Source: UBA6624 sp964343345 [NCBI: uncultured bacterium]
Lineage (GTDB): Bacteria; UBP7; UBA6624
Assembly: GCA_964343345.1 (NCBI GenBank)
Contig: CAYFJE010000010.1
Coordinates: forward strand, 1-20,904
Direction: 5' to 3'
Length of the DNA stretch: 20,904 nt
The number at the start of each line of letters is the position of its first letter. Position 1 is the first letter of the stretch. Made by a program: the position numbers and the translations under genes. Of this stretch, positions 7,577-14,850 are shown piece by piece. Below the pieces are notes generated by a model. The model saw only the letters and a list, made by a program, of their open reading frames with translations, ran no database searches and was not told where the DNA came from.

Positions 7577-8460
7577 TGCAAGTTATCCTTGGAATAATTT
7601 TGTTAATTATAGGTGGGGAAATTGCAATTACAACTTCTGAAAAAATATCCAAAAAATTTGGAATTTCAAACCTCACAATTGGATTATCTCTAATAGCGAT
7701 CATGACAAGCCTTCCTGAAATATTTACAAATATTGCAAGTGGGATTGAAAAAGAAGCGAACATCGCATTAGGTAATGTCTATGGAAGCAATTCGTCTAAT
7801 GCTTTGTTGATAGGAGGAATCGCATTGCTGTTTGGAGTCCATGAAAAAAAATATAAAAAAATTAGCAATTACCTAGCAATAATAGCTCCAATAATTCTTT
7901 ATTTTTTTTGTTCAGATTCCAGAATTACACAATCTGAATCAATTATTCTGATCCTCATATATATCTTCTTTTCAAAAACATTATTCCCAAGCAAAAAAAC
8001 AAAAAACAAAAAATCAACAACCCTGGAAACTAAATCTTTAACCTATATACTCCTATCTGTATTTCTTTTATGGACTGGTGGAAACATGGCTGTAGAAGGA
8101 GCAATTTCTTTTTCAGAAAAATTCGGCTGGTCTGATGTTTTTTCAGGTTTAATTTTAGGTTTTGGAACAAGTTTACCTGAACTTACAGTTACTTTTGCAG
8201 CAATAAAAAAGAAAAATCTGGATATGGTTTCAGGAAACCTGATTGGATCAAACATAATCAACCCTCTAATCGCTATGCCTTTTGTAACAATAACTGGAAA
8301 CATGGATGTTGCAATAAAGAATGGGAATGAAATGGCATTGGCAGCAATTGCTGGAACTTTTATATACATACTTGGCACGATTCAAAAAAAGAATATTAAA
8401 AAAATTATTGGACTTATCTCAATTAGTCTTTTTGTATTATTGATACTGAATCAATCTTGA
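7573..8460 (+). CDS. CaCA-family sodium/calcium (cation) antiporter
   Basis: Ca2+/cation antiporters exchange calcium for sodium or protons across the inner membrane. The 295-residue protein is almost entirely hydrophobic helices and shows the two inverted alpha-repeats that define the family: GLSLIAIMTSLPE followed by ALGNVYGSNSSNALLIGG in the first half, and GLILGFGTSLPE followed by VSGNLIGSNIINPL in the second. The glutamates of both SLPE motifs, which bind the ion, are present. The first repeat has MTSLPE where GTSLPE is usual. A hydrophilic loop rich in lysine and threonine (about residues 130-155) separates the halves, and length fits the roughly 300-residue YrbG type. The start ATG at 7573 overlaps the preceding stop as ATGA; a second ATG follows directly. 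The 3' end overlaps convergent ruvX by 10 bp. Confidence 0.93.
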   Translation: MMQVILGIILLIIGGEIAITTSEKISKKFGISNLTIGLSLIAIMTSLPEIFTNIASGIEKEANIALGNVYGSNSSNALLIGGIALLFGVHEKKYKKISNYLAIIAPIILYFFCSDSRITQSESIILILIYIFFSKTLFPSKKTKNKKSTTLETKSLTYILLSVFLLWTGGNMAVEGAISFSEKFGWSDVFSGLILGFGTSLPELTVTFAAIKKKNLDMVSGNLIGSNIINPLIAMPFVTITGNMDVAIKNGNEMALAAIAGTFIYILGTIQKKNIKKIIGLISISLFVLLILNQS

Positions 8461-8831
8461 TAATAGATTTTTTTCTTCAAAGCCATTTCTAAAATAATCT
8501 TTGCTGAACTTTCATTTCTTTTAACACTATCTAATTTTCTATCAGTGGTTAATCTTTCATCTATAAAATCAACTTTAAAACCATTGAACTTTAAATTTTC
8601 TGCTATTTCTCTGACATGAATTGACATATCTGAATCTCCTCCACTCATTCTTAAAGGAAGGCCTAAAACTATCAAATCAACATCTTGTTCTAAAGCCTCT
8701 TCTGAAATAACACTAGAAGAAGATGCTTTAATTTTTTTTGTCCAAGTTTTTGTTACGAGTTTTTGAGAAAGATCAGATAGTGCAAAACCATGAACTTTAG
8801 TGCCAACATCGCAAGATAAAATTCTTTTCAT
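8451..8831 (-). CDS. ruvX: RuvX/YqgF-family Holliday-junction resolvase-like nuclease
   Basis: RuvX (YqgF) proteins are RNase H-fold nucleases linked to Holliday-junction resolution and, in E. coli, to 16S rRNA 5'-end maturation. The 126-residue product has the N-terminal motif with Asp8 in CDVGTKVHGFALSD, the central GLPLRMSGGDSD motif with the following helix, and DERLTT followed by an ASS-like stretch (NESSAKIILE). The first motif departs from the usual GxKRIGVA: arginine is valine and isoleucine is histidine. Length fits the family (about 130-150). The ATG at 8831 overlaps the alaS stop by 4 bp (ATGA on the minus strand). alaS next to ruvX (yqgF) is a common bacterial arrangement, which supports the call. 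Confidence 0.9.
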   Translation of the reverse strand: MKRILSCDVGTKVHGFALSDLSQKLVTKTWTKKIKASSSSVISEEALEQDVDLIVLGLPLRMSGGDSDMSIHVREIAENLKFNGFKVDFIDERLTTDRKLDSVKRNESSAKIILEMALKKKIYYQD

Positions 8832-11350
8832 TTTAAATTTTTTTCTATAAACTCAACAGATGAAATTAATCCTTTCCTTCTAGTTCCACCACCTTGTACA
8901 AAATTTTTCCTTCCCCCACCGCCACCAGAGATAAAATTTGAAATATTTTTAAGAATTTTTAAAGCATCTAAACCTTCTTCAACTAGGGTTTCAGAAATAG
9001 AAATACAATAATTAAATTTTTCCGAACCATTAGAAAGCAATGCTATAACCTTCTCTTTACTTGAACAAAAAGATTTCCCAAGATCTACCAAAATATCTTT
9101 GTCAATATTCTTTGAAAAAACAACTTTCACTCCATTTACAACCTTCGCAGAATCAATTAAATCGTTATGAATTGATCCAATATTTGAAAGATTTAGAATT
9201 TTGATTTTTTTCTTCAAATCTTTTAGCTCTTCTTCCATTGAAGATATTTTGTTTTCAAAATTATTTCTATTTATGCTCCATTTATTTGAAAACTTACTTA
9301 TTGAACCATAAGAACTCACTGCCAAATCATGAGAAGAAGAACCTGTCACGGCTTCAAATCTTTTAACACCTTGGGCAATGGATGAAAAATTTGTAATCAA
9401 AAATGAACCAATTTCAGCAGTATTCTTTACATGAGTGCCGCCGCAAAGTTCGATACTAAAATCTGAGATCTTTACAACTCTGACATTTTCAGAATTGTAT
9501 TTTTCTCCAAACAAAGCCATTGCTCCCATGGATTTTGCATCCTTCAAAGAAGTATGCGAAATATCTACAATATTGTTTGAGAAAACCCAATTAGAGACAA
9601 TGGACTGTATTTCAAGCAAATCTTTATCAGATATAGAGTTGTCCAAAGTAACATCAAACCTTAGCCTATCTTTCTCAACCAAACTTCCAGCTTGGATAAC
9701 AGATTCACCATAAAGAACCCTTAAAGCTGAATGTAGCAAATGGGTTGCAGTATGTGCTCGTTCACAGCCTCGTCTATTTTCTGTATTAATTTGAATTTTT
9801 AAATTTTCATTCAAATTTATTTCCTTGATTTTCTGACCTTCATGAACAAGCTTTCCTCTATCCCAAAAAGTACTTTCTACATTGAAAACTTTTTCATTTA
9901 ATGAATTTAAAAAAACACCACTATCTCCTATCTGTCCACCACCTTCTGGATAAAAGCAAGTCTTATCTAATATTATTCTCGTATTTTTATTTTTTGAAGC
10001 AATACTCTTCACACAAGAAGAAAGAGAATCTTTCTCCTTTCTAACTGTTTGGACATTTTTTCCAAGATAAGTCCAAGAACTTCCTTTTTTAGATCTATCT
10101 GACTGAGACCTTTGCCTTTGTTTCTCTAGAGAATTCTGAAAACCTTCATGGTCTATCTTCATGCCCCTAACAGAAGCAATGTCTTCGGATATCTCTAGAG
10201 GCAAACCATAAGTATCGTACATTTCAAAAATGATATCACCAGATATAATTTTTTTCTTTGAATCAGAAAGCCTAGATTCAAGTTCTCTTTCTCCTCTTCC
10301 TATAGCTTTTTTAAAAGATTCTTCTTCTCCTTCTATAACACCTGCTATAAAGCTCTTTTGTTTTTTAAGATCCTTATAAACATCTTCGTAAGCTGAAATG
10401 CTTGGTAATAAACCTTTAAGAAAAGGTCCTTTTATTCCCAGTATCCTTCCTGCTCTTATTGCTCGTCTCAAAATCCTCCTAAGAACATAGCCTTTTCCAA
10501 CATTTGAAGGAAGAACCCCATCTCCTATCAAAAATGCAGAACTTTTAAGATGGTCAACAACAATCCTTTTGCTTTCTAGATTTTCATTCATGGATATTGA
10601 ATTTAAGAAACTCAAAGATTCCTTAAATATATCAGTTTCAAAAACACTGCTCTTACCTTGAACAGCAGCAGTTATTCTTTCAAGACCCATTCCAGTATCA
10701 ATATTTTTAGATGGCAAATTTTCAAGACTTCCATCTTTAGTTTTATTTTTGGACATAAAAACTAAATTCCAAATTTCCATAAATCTTTCAGAATTTTCTG
10801 AAGGTGTTTTCCCTGGATCTACATGCTCTCCAAAATCATAAAAAATTTCTGAACAAGGCCCACATGGTCCTGTTGGACCCATTGACCAAAAATTATCTTC
10901 ATTCAAAAACAATATTTTTTTCTCAGGAAAACCAATATCATTAATCCAAATGTCTGCTGATTCAGAATCATCTTGATGAACGGTAACCCATAAATTTTCT
11001 TTATCTAAATTCAACTCGTTTAAAAGAAAATCCCAAGAAAAAACAATTGCCTCTTTCTTAAAATAATCACCAATAGAAAAATTTCCAAGCATTTCAAAAA
11101 AAGTACAATGTCTTGGAGTTTTTCCAACGGAGTCTATATCAATGGTTCTTATACATTTTTGACAACTTGTCAACCTTTGACCTGGAGGCTCTTCTATCCC
11201 TAAAAAATATGGTTTTAAAGGAGCCATTCCAGCAGCATTAAAAAGAAGGGTTGGATCCCCTTTTATTGGCAATGGAGAACTTTCAAGAACAATATGATTC
11301 TTTTTTTGAAAATAATTTATAAACTTTTTTCTTATCTCGAATGAAAGCAT
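8828..11350 (-). CDS. alaS: Alanine-tRNA ligase
   Basis: AlaRS charges tRNA-Ala and clears mischarged Ser/Gly with an internal editing site. The 840-residue protein starts with the class II catalytic core (IRKKFINYFQKKNH, LLFNAAGMAPLKPYF, SVGKTPRHCTFFEMLGNFS, GPTGPCGPCSEI near 158-169). The tRNA-binding region (GYVLRRILRRAIRAGR near 287-302) follows. The editing domain has all four expected metal ligands: His533 and His537 in HTATHLLH, Cys636 and His640 in CGGTHV. A coiled stretch (about 695-720) leads to the C-Ala domain ending in the glycine-rich GGGGGRKNFVQGGG motif. It is slightly shorter than the E. coli enzyme (876). The start is an ATG. The gene lies 23 bp downstream of polX and overlaps ruvX by 4 bp, so the three probably form one transcript. 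Confidence 0.97.
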   Translation of the reverse strand: MLSFEIRKKFINYFQKKNHIVLESSPLPIKGDPTLLFNAAGMAPLKPYFLGIEEPPGQRLTSCQKCIRTIDIDSVGKTPRHCTFFEMLGNFSIGDYFKKEAIVFSWDFLLNELNLDKENLWVTVHQDDSESADIWINDIGFPEKKILFLNEDNFWSMGPTGPCGPCSEIFYDFGEHVDPGKTPSENSERFMEIWNLVFMSKNKTKDGSLENLPSKNIDTGMGLERITAAVQGKSSVFETDIFKESLSFLNSISMNENLESKRIVVDHLKSSAFLIGDGVLPSNVGKGYVLRRILRRAIRAGRILGIKGPFLKGLLPSISAYEDVYKDLKKQKSFIAGVIEGEEESFKKAIGRGERELESRLSDSKKKIISGDIIFEMYDTYGLPLEISEDIASVRGMKIDHEGFQNSLEKQRQRSQSDRSKKGSSWTYLGKNVQTVRKEKDSLSSCVKSIASKNKNTRIILDKTCFYPEGGGQIGDSGVFLNSLNEKVFNVESTFWDRGKLVHEGQKIKEINLNENLKIQINTENRRGCERAHTATHLLHSALRVLYGESVIQAGSLVEKDRLRFDVTLDNSISDKDLLEIQSIVSNWVFSNNIVDISHTSLKDAKSMGAMALFGEKYNSENVRVVKISDFSIELCGGTHVKNTAEIGSFLITNFSSIAQGVKRFEAVTGSSSHDLAVSSYGSISKFSNKWSINRNNFENKISSMEEELKDLKKKIKILNLSNIGSIHNDLIDSAKVVNGVKVVFSKNIDKDILVDLGKSFCSSKEKVIALLSNGSEKFNYCISISETLVEEGLDALKILKNISNFISGGGGGRKNFVQGGGTRRKGLISSVEFIEKNLK

Positions 11351-11373
11351 TTATATTATTTTAGGTTTATTAA

Positions 11374-12918
11374 CTATAAATTCAATAGTGATGACCTTTC
11401 TAGGCCGGCTCTTCTAGCCTGATTTAGAGCCATTTCCATAAAATCTAAGTGGTTTATTGAATGTGCATCTGTGTTCAGAGACAATTTAATCCCTAATCTC
11501 GCTGCCTCTCTTGCAACTTTAGCATCTACATCAAGCCTTTCAGGATTTCCATTGATCTCTAAACCTATATCTGTTTGTGAAAGTTTATCTAAAACCCTAC
11601 TCCAATCAAGATGATACCCGTCCCTTATCAAAAGTCTTCTTCCGGTTGCATGGCCAAGAACATTGATGTTCTCATTCTCTAAAGCTTTTAAAACTCTTTC
11701 TGTCTGATCCCCTTCTAGATTCTGATGGATGCTCGCAACTACCCAGTCAATCTTTTTCAAAACAGCATCTTCGTAATCAAGAGAACCGTCATTCAATATA
11801 TCGCATTCAGTTCCTGAAAAAACATCAATAGGCCAATTTTTATTTTTGATATAAGAATACTGATTCATTAATTCATCCTCTTTCAAACCACCTGCATAAG
11901 AAGCAGCTTGACTATGGTCTGTTATCGCAACTCTTCGATAACCTCTTTGAGCTGAAGCTTTAACCATCTCATCTATTGAATTTATACCATCACTCTGGTT
12001 TGTATGCATATGCATATCAGAAAAAATTTCATCAATATCCACTAAATTTGGAACCTTTTTTTTGAATTCAGATGCACCCCATATTCTCAATTCTGGAGGA
12101 ATAAAATCATACCCATTCATCTTGTATATATCTTTCTCCGAATCAGATTCAAATAAATCGATATCTTTCAAGTGAACCTCTAATGAAGAGGTTTTCAAAG
12201 ACACAGTTCCAAAATTTGATTTTTTAGATAAAAAAATATCTAAATTTCTTTTTCCATAAAAGCCTCTAATTACACCATTTTTCTCTCTTCCAGAAAACTT
12301 TTCCAACAAATCCTTAATCTTCCTCTCTTTTTCACAAATACAAATAACCTCTATAGAATCCAAAACCTCATCGCACCTTAACAAAGAACCGGTTTTTTTA
12401 AATTCAAAATCAGGATTCTCTTTTTTTATTTTGGAAAAAAGGTCATACCCTTCATAAAGCAAAAACTTTCCTCTATTTCTCTCGTAAAATTTGATTCCTC
12501 TTCTTATGTTTTCATTTTGAGTTTTTGAAAAAAAATCAAAATCCTTCTGAAGAATAAGATTCTTCAATTTTTCATAAGTAAAAATCTTTTTCATAAAAAG
12601 TTTTTTCATTGAACCTATCCCCAAGCCTCGAATTTTTGAAAACTCCCAAAAAGACCTTGGAATTCTTTCGTCAAGGTCATCCATCTCTTTTAACCTTCCT
12701 GTTAAAACTATTTCTGATATTTTTTCTGAAATTGAAATTCCTATCCCTGGGATTTTTTGATAGTTTTGAATAAGCTCTAAAGAATCATTTAAATTCTTTA
12801 TGGTAGCTGAAGCTTTTCTTATAGCTATTACTTTAAAAGGGTTTTCTCCAATTAACTCTTTTGAATCTGCTAATCTTGATAATATTTTTGAAACCTTTAA
12901 ATTTAAACTTCTAGACAC
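11374..12918 (-). CDS. polX: PolX-family DNA polymerase/PHP nuclease with degenerate polymerase active site
   Basis: Bacterial PolX joins a family X polymerase to a PHP nuclease that acts as 3'-5' exonuclease and AP endonuclease in base excision repair. The 514-residue protein (family about 570) starts with the 8-kDa helical domain (ELIGENPFKVIAIRKA) and two helix-hairpin-helix motifs (IPGIGISISEKI near 56, IRGLGIGSMKK near 96). In the polymerase palm, GSxRR reads GSLLR (177-181) and the DxD aspartates align with Ser188 and Glu190; the TGSKxHN motif is also lost (TSSLEVH). Asp227 may be the third aspartate. The PHP domain is complete: His303, His305, Asp310, His335, Glu371, His398, His423, Asp484 and His486. 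I infer a nuclease without polymerase activity. The start is GTG at 12918, fitting the family N-terminus, with no Shine-Dalgarno. It heads a unit with alaS and ruvX, divergent from murQ by 35 bp. Confidence 0.9.
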   Translation of the reverse strand: MSRSLNLKVSKILSRLADSKELIGENPFKVIAIRKASATIKNLNDSLELIQNYQKIPGIGISISEKISEIVLTGRLKEMDDLDERIPRSFWEFSKIRGLGIGSMKKLFMKKIFTYEKLKNLILQKDFDFFSKTQNENIRRGIKFYERNRGKFLLYEGYDLFSKIKKENPDFEFKKTGSLLRCDEVLDSIEVICICEKERKIKDLLEKFSGREKNGVIRGFYGKRNLDIFLSKKSNFGTVSLKTSSLEVHLKDIDLFESDSEKDIYKMNGYDFIPPELRIWGASEFKKKVPNLVDIDEIFSDMHMHTNQSDGINSIDEMVKASAQRGYRRVAITDHSQAASYAGGLKEDELMNQYSYIKNKNWPIDVFSGTECDILNDGSLDYEDAVLKKIDWVVASIHQNLEGDQTERVLKALENENINVLGHATGRRLLIRDGYHLDWSRVLDKLSQTDIGLEINGNPERLDVDAKVAREAARLGIKLSLNTDAHSINHLDFMEMALNQARRAGLERSSLLNL

Positions 12919-12953
12919 AATGATTTGATTCTAAAATTACTATTAGAAAAGTT
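12919..12953. promoter_or_regulatory. Very short divergent spacer between polX and murQ
   Basis: Only 35 bp separate the GTG of polX from the TTG of murQ, so promoters for the two units must overlap each other or extend into the genes. On the minus strand TAGAAT (12928-12933) is a plausible -10 box ending 9 nt before the polX GTG, which would leave a leader of only a few bases. On the plus strand TAAAAT (12932-12937) overlaps it and could serve murQ. Neither start has a Shine-Dalgarno. The assignment is by eye. Confidence 0.28.
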
Positions 12954-13796
12954 TTGAATTTGAATAAAAAAATAGGTGCCACATTAAAAGAAATATTTCT
13001 TAACGAAAACAAATACAGAAAACAAATAGACGAAGCTGAAATAGAAATTTCAAAAGCTGTTGAATCTTATGTTGAATCAATCGAAAAAAATGGAAGAATT
13101 TTTTATATTGGAGCAGGTACAAGCGGAAGGATTGGAGCAGCAGATGCAGCAGAAATACCACCTACTTTTGGATTAGATTCTTCAAGAGTTCAATCGTTTA
13201 TAGCAGGTGGTAAAAGAGCATTTTGTAAAGCTATAGAAGGAAGTGAAGATGACATAAACGATGCATATGAAATCTCAAAAAAATTACAACTTTGTAAAAA
13301 AGACCTAGTATTGGGATTAAGTGCAAGCGGTTCAACACCTTGGACAAATGAATTTTTAAAACAAGCAAAAAGATATAAATGCAAAACAATTTCGATAGTA
13401 AACCAAAAAAACAGCCTGATAAAAAAAAATTCTGATATATGTATTGAAATCCATGTTGAAAAAGAATGGCTAGAAGGAAGCACGAGGATGGCCTCAGCAA
13501 GTATAGCAAGATCTGTTCTAACCGCAATATCGACAACATCTTTTGCAATTCTCGGCAATGTCTTCGAAGGAAAGATGATAAAAATCAAACCAACAAATAA
13601 AAAACTTAGGAAAAGAGCAATAAAAATACTCAGCAAAACAACTGGGCTAAACCAAAAAGAATCTGAAAATACTTTAAAGAAAAATAAATGGAATCTTGAA
13701 AAATCAATATTGATGAAAAAATTAGACATCAATTCGGAAAAAGCCAGTGATCTTCTAAAAAAGAAAAATCTTGAAGAGATAATCAAAAATGAATGA
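12954..13796 (+). CDS. murQ: N-acetylmuramic acid 6-phosphate etherase MurQ
   Basis: MurQ cleaves the D-lactyl ether of MurNAc-6-phosphate to give GlcNAc-6-phosphate in cytoplasmic peptidoglycan recycling. The 280-residue protein has the SIS fold with YIGAGTSGRIGAADAAEIPPTFG (47-73 region), FIAGG, EGSEDD, LGLSASGSTPW and WLEGSTRMASA in family order. The two glutamates tied to catalysis in E. coli MurQ are present (Glu67, Glu98). The C-terminal segment is a small helical bundle (TTGLNQKESENTLKKNKWNLEKSI) typical of the family. The N-terminus is about 20-25 residues shorter than E. coli MurQ and lacks the early TExRN motif. TTG at 12954 is the only start codon after the in-frame stop at 12921, so the short end is real unless the sequence contains an error. 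Its last codons overlap the anmK start, which supports one transcript and a shared pathway. Confidence 0.93.
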   Translation: MNLNKKIGATLKEIFLNENKYRKQIDEAEIEISKAVESYVESIEKNGRIFYIGAGTSGRIGAADAAEIPPTFGLDSSRVQSFIAGGKRAFCKAIEGSEDDINDAYEISKKLQLCKKDLVLGLSASGSTPWTNEFLKQAKRYKCKTISIVNQKNSLIKKNSDICIEIHVEKEWLEGSTRMASASIARSVLTAISTTSFAILGNVFEGKMIKIKPTNKKLRKRAIKILSKTTGLNQKESENTLKKNKWNLEKSILMKKLDINSEKASDLLKKKNLEEIIKNE

Positions 13797-14850
13797 ACTT
13801 TGGCTTGGATTGCTTTCAGGAACAAGCATGGATGCTGCTTCAGCTTCCTTAATAGATCTTGAAAAATCTCCAAAAATAATAAAAAAAATAAATAACCCTT
13901 GGCCAAACGAGTTAAAAAAAGAATTTGAAAATTTTCAAAAAAACAACCCAACACCAATAAAAAAGGATCCTTCTTTGGAAAAAAAAATGGGAAATCATTT
14001 TGCAGAGACAGCTTTAAAAATAACAAAGGGAATAAATGTGAAAGGAATAGGCTTTCATGGACAAACAGCAGCACACAAACCAGAACTCGGATGGACTCTG
14101 CAGGTCGGAGACCCTCAACTGATTTCAAACTCTACAGGATTGCCAGTCTGGAGTGACTTTAGATCAAATGATATAAAAATGGGAGGGCAAGGAGCTCCTT
14201 TAGCCTCAATAATAGACAAACATCAATGGGATGGAGATGTTGTCTTAAGGGTTAACTTAGGAGGAATAATGAATGCAACCTACATCTCTGAAAAAAAAAT
14301 AGTTTCTTCAGACATATCTGTCTGCAATTACCTTTTGGATTCAATGTGTAAAAATAAAAATATGAACTTTGACGAGAATGGAAAACTAACATTAAAAGGA
14401 AAACCTTCAGAAAAACCGTTAATGATATTTAAAGATACATTTCATCGCAAAAAACCTCCTAAAAGCACTCATGTTTCTGAATGGAAGAAAAGCCTTGAAA
14501 AAACATTTTCAGAAATTAAAGAAATGAAGACCGAAGATCAACTAGCTTCAGCTGCTGAGGGAATAGCATTGGAATTAAAAAAATGGATACAGGTTAACTG
14601 CAAAGAAGAACCTGCTGTAGCACACTTCTCAGGGGGAGGTATTTTCAATAAAGGCTTAATGGAAATGTTTGAATCAAAACTTGGAAAAAATACAAAAATA
14701 AAAATAGACCCTCTCAAAGACTCAAGAGAAGCATATCTTTTTGCTTTTCTCGCAAAAATGGCAAATGAAAATATAAAAATTAGCCAACCAGAATTAACGG
14801 GCGCTAAAGAAAAATGCATACTTGGAAAAAAATGGAATCCACAATATTAA
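13789..14850 (+). CDS. anmK: Anhydro-N-acetylmuramic acid kinase AnmK
   Basis: AnmK hydrolyses the 1,6-anhydro ring and phosphorylates anhydro-MurNAc to MurNAc-6-phosphate, the substrate of MurQ. The 353-residue protein has the actin-like ATPase motifs of the family: GLLSGTSMD (7-15), GFHGQTAAH, TLQVGDPQLIS, VWSDFRSNDIKMGGQGAPLA, NLGGIMN, then FSGGGIFNKGL and REAYLFAFLAK at the C-terminus. Length is typical (about 360). Two spots differ from the usual pattern: the DTGPGN loop reads DISVCN (14311-14328), keeping the catalytic aspartate but losing the glycines, and SLDGxD reads SMDAAS. Activity is probable but not certain. The ATG at 13789 overlaps the murQ end by 8 bp. The stop overlaps convergent GH20 by 4 bp. 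Confidence 0.93.
   Translation: MNELWLGLLSGTSMDAASASLIDLEKSPKIIKKINNPWPNELKKEFENFQKNNPTPIKKDPSLEKKMGNHFAETALKITKGINVKGIGFHGQTAAHKPELGWTLQVGDPQLISNSTGLPVWSDFRSNDIKMGGQGAPLASIIDKHQWDGDVVLRVNLGGIMNATYISEKKIVSSDISVCNYLLDSMCKNKNMNFDENGKLTLKGKPSEKPLMIFKDTFHRKKPPKSTHVSEWKKSLEKTFSEIKEMKTEDQLASAAEGIALELKKWIQVNCKEEPAVAHFSGGGIFNKGLMEMFESKLGKNTKIKIDPLKDSREAYLFAFLAKMANENIKISQPELTGAKEKCILGKKWNPQY

Noticed and set aside
13190-14128. A 312-codon open frame on the minus strand across murQ and anmK
   Set aside because: It is antisense to two well-supported enzymes, its translation is a Phe/Leu/Ser-rich mirror of lysine-rich genes, and it matches no family.
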